From Siderastrea siderea (taxonomy: Eukaryota > Cnidaria > Anthozoa > Scleractinia > Rhizangiidae), in contig OZ034968.1 of the NCBI GenBank assembly GCA_964030785.1, forward strand, positions 45,882,853 through 45,946,852: DNA of 64,000 nt, in the 5' to 3' direction. Each line of letters opens with the position of its first letter. The first letter of the stretch is position 1. This document shows, in pieces, positions 1 through 10,912 of this stretch. A program made the translations under genes and the position numbers. The notes beneath the pieces are model-generated. The model had not been told where the DNA came from and did no database searches. It was given only the letters and a program-made list of their open reading frames with translations.

Positions 1-70
1 AAAGAAAGGGGAATATTGATGTGAGAAAAACTGCCCTCACTATTACGGTATCCGAATTTGTTCACATACA

Positions 71-640
71 GTGGCAACAGCACAGCAAAATGGAGAGTTG
101 TTAGACTTCCTCACCCTGTACCAATGCTCTAGCTTAAAGAGGGGCACAAACCTTTCTAACACAGCAACAACTGACATGGCTAAAAATCCTGGTAGAAAGG
201 GAAGCGTCCCTTCGACGTCTAAAAGATCTCACCCCAAGCTACCTATCGATGAACGTGTAAAGCGAGCGTACCCCCAAAATCATTCCAAATCATTGCCCAA
301 TGGAAGACCGTCCTGCTTAAAAGAGATGCACTCCCGCATAAAAGTTTGCCAAGGGTGCAGAGGGTCACTTAAATCAACATCAGGAACGATTTGCAGTCCT
401 CCTTTTGATTTTTGTGTCGCCCGAAAGGAACGGCGACCATTCAGGGACCGTGAAAAAGGGCTGCTCCGCACCCCCTCTCGGGAAACAGATGTACACTACC
501 ATCTTTGCGTGGCATGTATTCAGACGCAAGAGCCTTCGTTTATTCCACGCTCTCTTTTAATCCCTGAAGGTCTGCCCCTCACGGAATGCCATAAAACCTA
601 CCTCGAGCAAGAGTTTTGTTTCTATGCCAGTGAGATTTGA
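71..640 (+). CDS. Hypothetical Cys/His-rich protein or terminal exon
   Basis: An open frame of 189 codons runs from a GTG at 71. The first good ATG in frame is at 176, so the upstream part is probably exon read-in or non-coding. The N-terminal part is basic and Ser/Pro-rich. The C-terminal ~100 residues hold a C-x2-C pair (VCQGC), the stretch FCVARKERRPFRD, then HYHLCVAC and HKTYL, which look like a small zinc-binding domain. I have the impression of similar domains as C-terminal modules of transposon-linked proteins in cnidarians, but I cannot name the family. The composition argues for real coding sequence rather than chance. No promoter or splice acceptor was resolved upstream because the window starts here. 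Function unknown. Confidence 0.5.
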   Translation: MATAQQNGELLDFLTLYQCSSLKRGTNLSNTATTDMAKNPGRKGSVPSTSKRSHPKLPIDERVKRAYPQNHSKSLPNGRPSCLKEMHSRIKVCQGCRGSLKSTSGTICSPPFDFCVARKERRPFRDREKGLLRTPSRETDVHYHLCVACIQTQEPSFIPRSLLIPEGLPLTECHKTYLEQEFCFYASEI

Positions 641-1297
641 TTTTATTTGACTGGGACATTGGACACCTAAGCGACCCGCTTCCGCTCTGAGCCCCTTTCT
701 TCTGGCACTGCCGATCTAGCTCGCGCTTTTTGTTGATTTTGTTGAGTTTCTCATCTGTGCTCACCACGTTTGAAATGCTTTTTTCTTGAAACGTTTCCTT
801 ACCTAAGTTTCCACGCCACTTTCAGTGAAGATGTTATTGATTACTCCCCACACAATTACCTCTAGTTGGCCGTCTCTGCTTTTTTAACATCTGAATGCAA
901 CGGCTAACAAGATGTTTTAAAAAAATAGTGGCAAAAACGGTAACAATATTGCTCTGTTTTCACAATGCTTTGCGTTTCTAAGATACGGCGTTTGACATAT
1001 ATAAAAATTTACAAGAACATGTAAGTTGCGTTTATGAAAGCGGTACTAAACAATCATGCCAGGCCTTTGAGCATTTTTTACATCTTATTGCAAACTTGTT
1101 ACTGTTTTAACTATTTATTTAAAAAAAATCATTTCTAATGACACCAAACATCGAAAACAAATTTCTAAGCTCCAATATACCCACTGAATCGCTCAAAGGT
1201 CGAATTGTTCCTGTGAACTTTCAAATTCATTTTCACAAGCTCTGATAAAAAAATACGTCTTTGGTGTTATTCATGGATTATTCTGGTACTCGATTAA
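641..1297. other. Non-coding AT-rich spacer
   Basis: AT-rich sequence between the hypothetical ORF and the Tigger-like element. It has stop codons in all frames and homopolymer A/T runs. I see no gene, tRNA or repeat here. Confidence 0.5.
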
Positions 1298-1788
1298 TAC
1301 CGTAATTTTCGGCCGATTACCCGTGGGTAATGCGTTAATTTTTCAGTAAACAACTGTCGCTGCAGGCAATAGGACGGTGCGGGTTAGGTGATAATTTTTC
1401 TTTCTTCCCGTAAGTATTTAACAGTAATTATAGTACTGAGAGAAGATAAAACAGAGATGATAAGAGTCATTAAAAATATGCACTTCCTACAAACCTGTGT
1501 ACTGCCTCATTTGTTTAAACAAGAAATGCTTCCTACTTGTATCATGCTTTATTTGCACTAGAATTCTTAATGTCGCTTGATTTTAAAAAACCCGCAGCAA
1601 ATTGGATGAAAACATATAAAAAACGATCCATACAAACAAATCTTTCACCACATGTTTGTGTTTCGACAGTTTTCTTACCTTGTCAATCTCACAGCTAGTT
1701 TCTTTAAGTTTTAAAAAAATTTCTCACCTAAACGCATTTTATATTTTATTGTGCAAAGCACAAAGCTAAACTGAAACATGATGCCGAC

Positions 1789-2150
1789 GTTTGTCGGCAC
1801 GCATGCTGTGTAAACATAGCATTGACTGTGACAAAAATAATGCAAGAATACTCGACGCATCAGTGAAATATTCCCGGCTAGTGCTGCCTTATGTTATAGT
1901 GTATTTTCCCGTTTCAAGCGATTTCTTAGACCCAGTAGAACCTGAGATAAATAAATATCTCAGAGACCTGCTGAATTCATGGCACTGCATAATTAGCGGA
2001 ACGTGATGAAAAAGATACCTGTCGGCACGCGTGTAAACAAAACATTGACAGCGATAAAAATAATAAAAGAAATATTCACAGCAAGCACTGCCTCGATTTA
2101 GGAAGTATTTTCCCGTTTCAAGCAATTTCTAAGACCCAGTAGATCCTGAG
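1789..2150. repeat. Diverged tandem duplication inside the Tigger-like element
   Basis: Two related blocks of roughly 130-150 bp lie head to tail, at about 1789-1940 and 2021-2150. Both contain GTCGGCACGC, TGTAAACA and CATTGAC near the start, and ATTTTCCCGTTTCAAGC followed by CCCAGTAGA-CCTGAGATA near the end. They sit just upstream of the transposase ORF, where a promoter or subterminal binding region would be. Confidence 0.65.
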
Positions 2151-2403
2151 ATATGGTTTTTTTTGGAAAATTGCGAACCGAATTTTACAAGTCATTTAAT
2201 TCTCAATGAACATCGAAAACAATGGGTGTGAAATTTACTAATTGCACACTAAAAAGTATTTTGTTAACAAAAACAATGGATAAAGTTTTCTTTGATCCTT
2301 AACATTATAAAAAGGTAGCTGACTCAACAAGTATTACAAGCATCGATCATTTACGATAAGTGTATCCACGAGTCAGTGACGAGTTACAAGTTAAATTTGA
2401 AAA

Positions 2404-3183
2404 ATGCCTCGTTTGAAACGCCCACGCCAAAGTTTCACGTTTGAGTACAAGCTGAAAGTTATCGCTCGGGCAGATGAAATCGGTAATAGAGCAGCAGCAA
2501 GAGAGTTTGAAATCGATGAATCCATGATCCGTTACTGGCAAAAGAAAAAGGATGTCATGACCAAACTGCCAAAACGTCAGCGCACCTGCCGTACTGGTAT
2601 CGCAAAGTTTCCCACATTGGAAAGAACTTTGAAAGAGTGGATTACCAGTCAAAGAGAGAACAGCCATGCAGTCACTACCGTTATGATCCATCTCAAGGCA
2701 AAAGAACTAGCAAGGCAGATGAACGTCGCTGAATTTATTGGTGGTCTGAGCTGGTGTAGCAGATTCATGCGCGGAAATCGCCTATCTGTGCGAGCGAGAA
2801 CCACTGTGGGCCAGAAGCTGCCAGATGACTGGGAGGAGAAGGTGCTGAACTTTCGCGAAGAAAAGAGGAGCTTGGCATCCAAGCAGATCGTGTTTTCAAC
2901 ACGGATGAAGTTCCGATGTCGTTCGATGCTTCACGAGGGCCACGCATGCCAAGTCTGCGATTGGGTTGTTCGAGCTTGGAGGGCAGTCAAAGTTACGTCA
3001 ATCACTAATGGTTTCAGAAAGGCAGGCATTACGGGTGGTGCCGAGGATGGAGCAAGCAATGAATCCGACATCAGTGACGATGAACAAATGGAATCTGCGA
3101 CCGCGCTAGATCCTGTTCTGGATGCGCAATTAATTGACTTGTTTAACAGTGACACTGAGGATGAAGATTTTAATGGATTTTAA
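2404..3183 (+). pseudogene. Tigger/CENP-B-type transposase lacking its DDE core
   Basis: The frame starts at an ATG giving MPRLKRPRQSFTFEYKLKVI, a typical Psq/CENP-B N-terminal helix-turn-helix with ARADEIGNRAAAREFEIDESMIRYWQ following. Residues ~60-150 match the second, HTH_CENPB-type DNA-binding domain (LKEWI...LSWCSRFMRG). After about residue 175 the frame passes straight to WVVRAWRAVKVTSITNGFRKAGI, which is normally the end of the DDE domain, and then to an acidic tail. The aspartates of the catalytic core are missing. The protein is 259 residues against about 500 in intact relatives, so an in-frame internal deletion of several hundred bases is likely. It may still bind its own ends; it cannot cut. 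Confidence 0.8.
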
Positions 3184-3989
3184 TCTGAACTGATTAAAAC
3201 TGAACAGAAGCTATGCACACGAACTGAACTAATATTGTAGTATCAATCTTGTATATAATTCTTGAAGAGAGAAATCATTTAGGTTTTAGTTAAATGAATG
3301 CATGTTAAATCACTCGGCTTCAGGTATTTTTCAAACATATTTAGAGGTGAATGAACTGTTTGTTATTTCTAGTGTTACAAAATAATTTTGAAAATCGTTT
3401 TTACTCAGTACATTAAAAGTATTGTTATTTATTTCAAAATTGCAGTTGTTTTTCTGTTTCACGGGCACTTTTTGGTCACCCCTCACCCCTACCCCATCAG
3501 GAATTTCTACACTCGCCCCAGCTTTCTCTCAACATAACAAAAATGGCGCTCAATGATTGATCGCTGCAACAACCAAATGCAATCAGGAATTTGCATTCTT
3601 TTAAGTCTTAAACATTAATACTTTGAATATTTATCTTGTCAAATCAAAATTAGGAAGATAATGGCTAAGGAGAGTGTTTTTGACTGCTGAATTGGCAGCC
3701 AAGTAGCAGAAAATTTTATCTAATCCACATGGACTATCCACGATGATGAAAGCCTTATCACTTCAAATTTGTGAGTTCTCGAACTTTTTAGCATGATTTT
3801 CTTTTGTTTTTGGGTGCGGGTTATCCACCAGTGCAGGTAATCTGTTGATTCTGTTTTCCTCATTTGGCTAAAATCAACCAGTGCGGGTAATGTGCCGTGC
3901 GGGTAAACGGCCGGAAATGACGGTATTAATATTAATATTAGTTAATATTAGTCGATTTCCTAAGCAAGGTGATAATAACGCCTTGCTGG

Positions 3990-4141
3990 GGGTGTGTTCC
4001 AGGCTTTCTTGGGGTATGTAAAGGTTCTGGAAGGTGTTCCAGGGTGTTCCGGGTTTTCTAGAAGGTGTTCCGGGGTGTTCCGGGTTTTTTACACTGTTCC
4101 GGGTGTTCCTGGGTGTTCCTGGGTGTTCTGGTGTTCCTGGA
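3990..4141. repeat. GGTGTTCC simple-sequence tract
   Basis: Short degenerate tandem copies of GGTGTTCC/GGGTGTTCCTGG run through this stretch. ORFs across it on either strand are low-complexity artefacts. It separates the Tigger-like element from the RT relic that follows. Confidence 0.8.
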
Positions 4142-4249
4142 GTTACTACATGCCCCTGATTGCAGTGTTTTTCTTGATTTACATGCCCGTGTTTTTGCAT
4201 CTCGTTTATAATTTTCAAGGACTTCGATTGCCAATGCCTTCTTCGCTTC

Positions 4250-5573
4250 GCATGCCTGTTTGGAGATCATATCTATGGGAGTATGATTATGCAGTTTGCG
4301 ATTTTTGGAATTTGGCTAGCCAGTTGGTTTTGCTTGTTCTTGTACACTTCCGAACAACGTTTAATTTCACAATCACAAGGGCGCTGTTGAATTTCCTGGC
4401 ACTGTTGATATTTACTTGTCATCGGAGACTGGGAAAAAGCAGTTATTGGTCCGTTTGCCTTCAGCGTGTCCTGTTGCGGTCTCTCCTTTGAACTCTGTAC
4501 CAAAGCCAGATACCACTGATTGGAGAATAATTTTGATCTTAGCTGGCCGGTTGGTTCTTCGGCAAATGATGGCATCCCTTCTGGAATTTATTTAGATCAG
4601 GAGTTTCAGCTTGTTTATCCAACAGTGGACCTGATCGCTGATTGCATGGCATCTCTCAGTTCTGGTTGTCTTCTATTCAAACACGATTTAAAACAAGCTT
4701 ATCGTCAATTCCCGGTGGACCCTCATGATTAACTTGTTGAGGCCCGCGCTCAACACCCTTTTTTTTGCACAGTGATTTTTCACCGTGGACATCCGGGCAT
4801 AGAGACTTGTAGAGAAAACTCTGTTCGTTTTGTTAATTCCTGTGTGCATGCGGTCTAGTAAATTTGTGACTTTGGAACCTTTTCTTTCCACTTTTGTCTG
4901 CCTCAGGATCCTTTTCACCAAACGTCAATAATCGGTAAGCTCTGCTGTTTAATTTTAGCGTTTAGTTCTGTTTGTTGCTGTTCTTTTTAGCCAGTTCGTC
5001 GCTATCTTAGCAACTTTCAAAACCCTAGTAGCCTTGTAATTTTAGCCATTAATTAATTATTTTCAGAATAAAACGGGGACTTTTGTGAAGAACTGACCTC
5101 GTCACGTTCCTATCATCTTTGGGAATAGGCTTCACCAAGAACGCCTATTCAAACTGATGTTAGGATACTTCAGGAATGGGCATTTTTACTTTGATGTTGT
5201 GTAACATATGGGACTCAGGACTGCTGCAATGGCCTGCCAGTGATCGACGAAGGCTGTTTGCCACATTCTTTCTCGTGCTGGTTGTCAAGTTGTTATTTAT
5301 TTGGATGATTTTATTGGTGTTGCTCCCGCTGCGAAGGCATCTCGTGACTATCAATATTATGGCTCGCTTCTTACTGAGTTAGGACTTCAAGAATCTCCTT
5401 GCAAGGCCTGTCCACTGTCCACATGCATGACTTTTCTGGGTGTTCAGATTAACACAGTGGATATGACTCTTTCTGTAACCCCAGAAAGACTTACTGAGCT
5501 TGAAATGTTACTGTCACATTGGTTGAAAAAGAAATCTGCTATTAAGTCAGAGCTACAATCCTTGGTGCAATAA
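4250..5573 (+). pseudogene. Decayed DIRS-type reverse transcriptase
   Basis: Several frames together spell an RT of the tyrosine-recombinase retrotransposon type. Pieces in order are PLNSVPKPDTTDWRII near 4490, DLSWPVGSSANDGIPSGIYL near 4530, YPTVDLIADC near 4620, and motif A as LFKHDLKQAYRQFPVDP near 4680-4725. After a gap of about 430 bp the frame resumes near 5165 with YFDVV and MGLRTAAMACQ, then motif C as YLDDFIGVAP (about 5294-5325) and FLGVQI (about 5430-5450). The gap (about 4738-5160) shows no RT similarity and looks like an insertion. Multiple frameshifts and stops show the copy is dead. It is not the family found at 39-40 kb, since the motif C sequences differ. Confidence 0.75.
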
Positions 5574-6778
5574 AAATGCCACAATAAAATTGTCATGCAA
5601 AAAGGGAAAAACAAATATATTTATACCTTCTTGCATCATTTTTTGTCCTGGAAGAACAATACTGCAAGCTACAATGACTAAACTAATTAATTCCTATTTG
5701 GCCTTTTTCCGGTTTTCTTTTCTTCTTTACATGACAGCCTTACTGCAATTAGGTGTATCTGGGATGATTAGAAAGAAAAGAAAGTGCCACAAATTCATGA
5801 AACTAATATTTTGTGTTGCTGAATATTAAATGAATCTGTAATGAAATTTCCTGTAATAAATTTAATTTGCTCTAACCGCACACCTACAATATTTAAGATT
5901 TTGGGTTTTCCCATCAGACTTAGTAAAATAAACTATATGGAAAATATCCATTTACTTTTTATGAACCAGGCTAGGGTAGAGAGCACGCGCATACTGGCCC
6001 CACTGTTGAGGGAGAGAACTGTCTGGTGGGTCTGTCTCAGGGCCCACCTCAAACAGGTGAATGAACGAACAAACCAACGAATAACTGAATGTTATAAACT
6101 GCAATTACAAGATATTTTCTTTGATTTGATTATATTTTTTTACAAGCCTATTGCAAATTCTGAAAAGGCTGCAAGGAAACTGGCCAAAGAGGAGGCTGAT
6201 TCCTCTCAATGTGATTTAGGGATACTCATTGGAAGCTGTAAAAAAGAGAAGTTGAAGAATTTTCCCAGGCAGATATTGAAGCCATTGCACTGCGCTGTGG
6301 TGTTTCTGAAATGCAGATATCAAGGGTAGCAGTGGTAACAAAAAGAGATTTTCTTCCCAACAAAAGCCATGATGTACCGATGATTAAAATGGTGAAACAG
6401 TAATTGCGGTTGATCCGGGAATAGGGGACAAGGTAGTCATCACTGAAAAGTTTCTAAGCATTTTGGCTGATGGCCATTGAAAATGTTCATCAGAGAAGCA
6501 TTCTACTAGTAGCACAGGGCAGGTGGCTTTCTGCAAGCAGCAGCTGGGAGTGGCTTCCGTAAAAACACTGGTCTTCTTGTCTGCTGCATTCAAGTTCTGC
6601 TCTTTGCTTCAAGACAAAAAATTGAACTGCATGTTAGAAAGACTTGCGAATGAAACAACAAAATGGATCCATCAACCACCATATGAAACAAAACAAGTTC
6701 GATTTGATTCTATGAAGCAAAATTATCATTATGATATCCAAAATTACAATTTTTGTGGCTTTGTACTTTACAGGCATA
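5574..6778. other. Unassigned region with possible coding relic
   Basis: No complete gene is visible. Between about 6160 and 6440, frames on the plus strand give ARKLAKEEADSSQ, then in another frame VEEFSQADIEAIALRCG and VSEMQISR, and then ETVIAVDPGIGDKVVITEKF. These look protein-like rather than random but I do not recognise them. The region ends at the TA target of the next transposon. Confidence 0.3.
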
Positions 6779-6886
6779 CAGCTATTTCGAGAAACATTGT
6801 CGGAAAAAAACCCCAGAAAACTGCACAAGCCAATCCCGAAAGGTATTTTGGGTAGTTTCATCATTTCCGTGAAATCTTTAAAAAAC

Positions 6887-8155
6887 ATGGCAGGAGACGC
6901 CATGGACGTCTGTCTGCGTGTGCTGAAAGAAGCCCACAAAAACAGGTACGACACCTACAGTGTCAGGAAAGTACCTTGCTTTGCAACAGTCATGCAACTG
7001 AAGCAATACTTTCTGCAGAATTGTAAAGAGGAAATATTTCCAGCAACCGACACGACCTTCCAAATCGGCTACTACGCGGACGGAAACAAGAAATTCTCTA
7101 TATCGTCCGAAATCCAGCTCGCCGAAGCGTTTTCTTTGGTAAAAAACGGGATGATAACATTGTGGGTGGATCCACATAAAGACGTTCCAAGGGGTTCTTC
7201 GGGCAAAAAGAGAAAAGGTAAGAAACACAATAAGCCATGTTTTGCACGTTTTGTTGCACCAAAAGTTAAGTGAGATTTTTTCCCTTGTTCTCAGTGATAA
7301 TGATTATGATTATCACTATTCTGACTTAGGTAATCCCAGTAGTGCTCGAGATGATAGCGGGGACGGAGAGGAAGAAAACAGCTACGACTCTTGTCTTTCA
7401 CGGCTTAGAGAGAAGCATACTCTTCCCGAGTTCAAATTGCGCTGCTGGGCGCGGATGGTGGTAAGGAAAATTTGAGTTGCCGAGAGTAATTTTCACCTTC
7501 TTTAGTTAAATTTCATATCCACCTTCAGACTATATTTTTATAAGATTGTTTGCTTCGTATTTTCTAAGGCGAGTTTTCGGCCAGAAGTTGTTTCCAAATG
7601 TCTACAAAAATTAGCATAAAACGCACGTGTTGCACGTTCTTGAGACTGAAATGCCTTGGACAAGTTTTGAGCTAATTTTGCAACAACGAATTACACTTCT
7701 CCAATATAATTATTGGTCAAGGTTTTATGTTGTTTTTACCTCCTCTGATGAGCTCGAATTGAAAACAGGAATAGTTCAATTTGTATCATTTTATTCCATT
7801 ACAGGTTAACGGAACCCACAAGAGTGAAGATAACCCTCCGAATGTTCCATTTTTTACTGGCAATTCGAAAGCGGCTTCAAAATCATTCAAAAGTCAAACA
7901 TCAGGTGAAGTCAGTGGACAATCCACGGATGGCGCTGAAAGAAAGGCAAGAGAGGCATTTCTTAGCAGATGCTAGCGGCCTTTAAATGTGTATTATTTTC
8001 TTAACCAAACGCTTTTCTACTTGTAGGTGCGTATGCGTTCAAGCATTCTTCAGCAGCTCAAGGATCTCAAAGCATTGAAAGACGATGACGTCCTTACAGA
8101 AAACGAATTTTCTTTGCAAAAGGATAAACTGTTAAAAGAAATGAATTCTTTGTAG
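6887..8155 (+). CDS. Accessory protein of the IS630/Tc1-type element
   Basis: Four exons are visible: 6887-7217, 7295-7460, 7805-7945 and 8027-8155. The first begins MAGDAMDVCLRVLKEAHKNR and contains IGYYADGNKKFSISSEIQLA, with NGMITLWVDP at its end. This alternation resembles a PB1/ubiquitin-like fold, but that is only a guess. Exon 2 is acidic (DNDYDYHYSD, SGDGEEENS) and ends KLRCWARMV. Exon 4 ends with a short helical tail, LQQLKDLKALKDDDVLTENE, followed by a stop, resembling SHOCT-type tails. Splice sites are GT-AG except the third donor, AAG|GCAAG, a GC-AG intron. Counting bases leaves the exon 1/2 junction off by one, so a one-base lesion or another donor is possible. Its role is unknown; tight linkage suggests help in transposition. 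Confidence 0.6.
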
Positions 8156-8222
8156 TTTTTTAATATGCGATAATAATCAAACATTCGTCATTAACACTGA
8201 ATAAAATTCATTTGTTTATTTA

Positions 8223-9547
8223 TCACAGGTATTCAGCATGTTGAATGTAGTTTCTGATCTGTTCATCAGTAACCTGAAGAAATGCTTCTTCCACCATAAA
8301 TTTATGATCCTGGCAAAATTGCCAGGCCGCATCATTTTCCCTGATCCAGTTTTTTGTTTGGGCAAACAGTTCTTCGCATGGCATAAAATCCGGGCTGTAT
8401 GGCGGAAGGAACACAACCATTGCTCCCGCGGCATGAATCCTGTTAACTACGGCGTCAGTGTGGTGGATAGCCGCATTATCTGTGGCAAATGAAAAATAAG
8501 AAAGAAATAAATTAATGTGATGCTAATCGCGTGAATCAGAGAGGGTTTAAATTTCAAATGGAAGGGAATGAAGTATCTGAGGAGTTACAAAAATATTTAA
8601 TTTCATAACCACCGCCACATCGTAGTGTTGCAAGAAATTTTATGCTTACCATTATGACCACTGATCGTGGATTGATGCCATTAAATGGAAGCAACTTAGG
8701 GCAGAGCTTTTGATCCACAAACTCTTCAAATTTTGCCCCGTCAACCTTGCCCTGATAGATATCCACTTCCATCATTCCTTCCGTACAAATAACGGGTATG
8801 GCCGTTATGCGCGGTCCCCAGTTCTGCGCCTGACGTTTGACCGTGGCTCTGTTACCGACTAGACTATAGCCATAGGTGCGAGAAAGTCTTTTGTCCTAAA
8901 AAAGTAAAAGGTTGACAAAAAAATTGTGATTTGTGAAAAATAATTGAAGAGTACAAAAAGTTGTAAAACAGCAATTGAATACTTACAAATCCGCTTTCGT
9001 CCAAAAACACCAACATTTCAGGATCCAGGAGACAAACATTGGACCTGAAAAGTACTCTTGCTTCCTCAGATCTTTGAAGGGCAATTCTTGCCAGCTTAAA
9101 ATGATAAAACACGCTTAAATTGACACACCAGGAAAATGATGCAAATTTGCGAAATAAAAAGCCCTATTATAGTAAAGCGAGTATTTCACAAACCTTCTTG
9201 CGGGTGAAACTATTCCGTTTCAAATACCGCAATATGCTGGAAACAACATTTTCTGACCCTGTCTGTTCGTAGACATCGTAGGCAATCTCTGCAAGAGTTT
9301 TGTCCGGGTGTTCAAGAACAGCTTCCATAATTACGAACTCCACGTGTGGATGCATGGCAAAACTATTCAAAGGTCGCCCTAATTTCTCCCATTTTACTTC
9401 GCCAGTATTTAGGCATTTTGAAATATAGCGCTCCACCGTTCTTGGGGACATGAATAAAGTAGCCGCTACATCATCTACACTATAACCTAAAAACTCCTTC
9501 ATCCATATGGCTCGCCATCTAAGATCGTCACTTTACGGACGAGGCAT
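8223..9547 (-). pseudogene. IS630/Tc1-type DDE transposase with introns, mutated
   Basis: Exons on the minus strand are 9547-9194, 9094-8987, 8895-8650 and 8479-8223. The first encodes a helix-turn-helix N-terminus (LGYSVDDVAATLFMSPRTVE). Exon 2 carries the first catalytic aspartate in MLVFLDESGF. Exon 3 ends at RSVVIM, where the second aspartate motif DNAAIHH crosses the splice. Exon 4 has FLPPYSPDFMPCEELFAQTK with the third acidic residue. Two defects are visible. Codon 5 is TAA where Tyr is expected (MPRP-stop-SDDLRWRAIW). The exon 3/4 junction is one base short for the DNAAIHH frame. Translation could restart at the ATG of MKEFLGYS. Motif order and TIRs support the DDE_3 assignment. Confidence 0.75.
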
Positions 9548-9804
9548 CGCGGGTTTAATGTATCAATTGACTTATTAAAATTCATTGACCGTATCCCAAA
9601 ATACCTTTCGGGATTGGCTTGTGCAGTTTTTTGCTTTTTTCCGACAACGTTTCTCGAAATAGCTGTATATCCATTGTATTAAACCTTTTACAACGCTCAC
9701 CCTGATTGTTGAACATCTTTTTAGCAAAATGTGAGCCAGGAAGGACACCACCACGGTGTTAGAATTAGCGTATCTGTTTAAACTCCTTAAAGAATTAACC
9801 AATT

Positions 9805-10650
9805 GTGGTTACCATTACTTCACTGGCAGTGGATCACATTATGAGCGACCTGATCAACTTCCCCTGCAATTTCGGAGTTCCAAACAACCACAAACCATCA
9901 GTTCTGAAAATGGCCAAAAAGGATCAAGAAACCCTTCGTCATTGGAGGGATGCATCTGGCACGTCAGTTCGACCGCTAACCATTAGAAACCAGAGCACAA
10001 AAGACAACATGGCAACACTTCATCTGTATGCGTACACACCTGCTCCGGTAATATTCGAAGATGTCACAGCAAATGTTGACACTCAGTCATGTGCGACGTC
10101 ATCTGTGCAAATTCAGGTGCATACAGACAGAGAGCTTTTGTATTCTGCAAATTCTGTTGTCCTATTAAAACCTGGCTACCCACCTCACGTTAACATCACA
10201 GCACCATTTTCACTTGGCATGATAACTGAAGATGGTATTGAAGATGGTCACTGCTTTCCAGTTAATGTTACCCTTTTTTTTCCTTGTTTGATGTTTGTTC
10301 GACATTCTGTCGTCAAGCTGATGTAACTGTTCACCGTGACGCAGTAGCCATTAAGGTAGAGTGGCAAAAGTGATTAATTCACACAATGACAACTTAATAA
10401 AACTTTCCAATGAAGTCTTCTCTGCTCTCATCAGGTACTTACAGAAAGACACAGATTGTCTATCTGTAATATGACAGTTGTGAAGAACAGGATTTGGAGG
10501 AGTCTGAAAGGGAAGAGGGTGAAGACAACAGCTCTGTTATGGTAGAATCGAGAGTCATGCTCACGTCGTCAAGGAGAACTGTGAGAAGACCACTACATCT
10601 TGCTTTGTAAGGCAGAGAGGAAAGGTTATGAGCAAAGTGGCCCATCAGAT
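9805..10650 (+). pseudogene. Unrecognised coding relic
   Basis: An open frame from 9805 to 10326 contains MSDLINFPCNFGVPNNHKPS, ATLHLYAYTPAPVIFED and ELLYSANSVVLLKPGYPPH. After an apparent shift it could continue as FDVCSTFCRQADVTVHRDAV to about 10370. A second piece near 10470-10608 reads CEEQDLEESEREEGEDNSS and SSRRTVRRPLHLAL. The pieces look protein-like but belong to no family I can name. They may be exons of the same lost gene as the fragment at 11620-11900. Confidence 0.3.
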
Positions 10651-10837
10651 TGCTGCCTTCCTCCGGTGTCTGTAGCGTGAAGCGACTAGTTTGAAGGTAC
10701 TACATCTTCATGAACGGGATGTTAGTGCATCACAAGGTTGTCCCCAGCCAGCATTATGATAGTCGTACCCACTATACAATTGGGTGAAGGGGGAAAATGT
10801 GATCAAGATTAATGTTTCTTGTTTAAGTAGACAACAC

Positions 10838-10912
10838 GATGGGAGCGGGTTCTAACCACCGACCTTCCAATGGAAAGTTTAACGTGCTCACCAGTAGACC
10901 ACTATGCCTCCA
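10838..10912 (-). repeat. tRNA-derived SINE-like or tRNA pseudogene
   Basis: Read on the minus strand, the sequence starts GGAGGCATAGTGGTCTACTG, a box A-like block. About 30 bases later it has GGTGGTTAGAACCCGC, close to a box B (GGTTCGAANCC). Spacing is right for a tRNA head. The acceptor stem pairs poorly and the anticodon arm is not regular, so this is not a working tRNA. A SINE head is the likely origin. Confidence 0.5.

Larger units (their letters stand above)
1300..3923 (+). mobile_element. pogo/Tigger-like DNA transposon, TA target duplication
   Basis: The two ends are diverged inverted repeats. The left end reads CCGTAATTTTCGGCCGATTA and the right end, in reverse complement, CCGTCATTTCCGGCCGTTTA, each followed by ACCCG and GGTAAT-type repeats. 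TA lies immediately outside both ends (1298-1299 and 3924-3925), the duplication expected for pogo/Tc1-mariner elements. The right subterminal region holds several ACCAGTGCGGGTAAT-like motifs. The single coding region (2404-3183) is a pogo/CENP-B-type transposase lacking its catalytic core. Non-coding flanks of about 1.1 kb and 0.7 kb make up the rest. The element is therefore non-autonomous as it stands. Confidence 0.8.
6779..9665. mobile_element. Two-gene IS630/Tc1-type transposon with long TIRs
   Basis: The termini are inverted repeats of about 75 bp at 6779-6852 and 9593-9665. Both begin CAGCTATTTCGAGAAAC and share CACAAGCCAATCCCGAAAGG. TA lies directly outside each end (6777-6778 and 9666-9667), as expected for Tc1/mariner-like targets. 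Inside are two convergent, intron-containing genes: an accessory protein on the plus strand (6887-8155) and a DDE transposase on the minus strand (9547-8223). The genes nearly meet at their 3' ends, 67 bp apart. Introns and a second conserved gene are unusual for Tc1-like elements. Confidence 0.8.

Noticed and set aside
3874..4270. Pro/Gly/Thr-rich ORFs on both strands
   Set aside because: Low-complexity readings of the GGTGTTCC tract.
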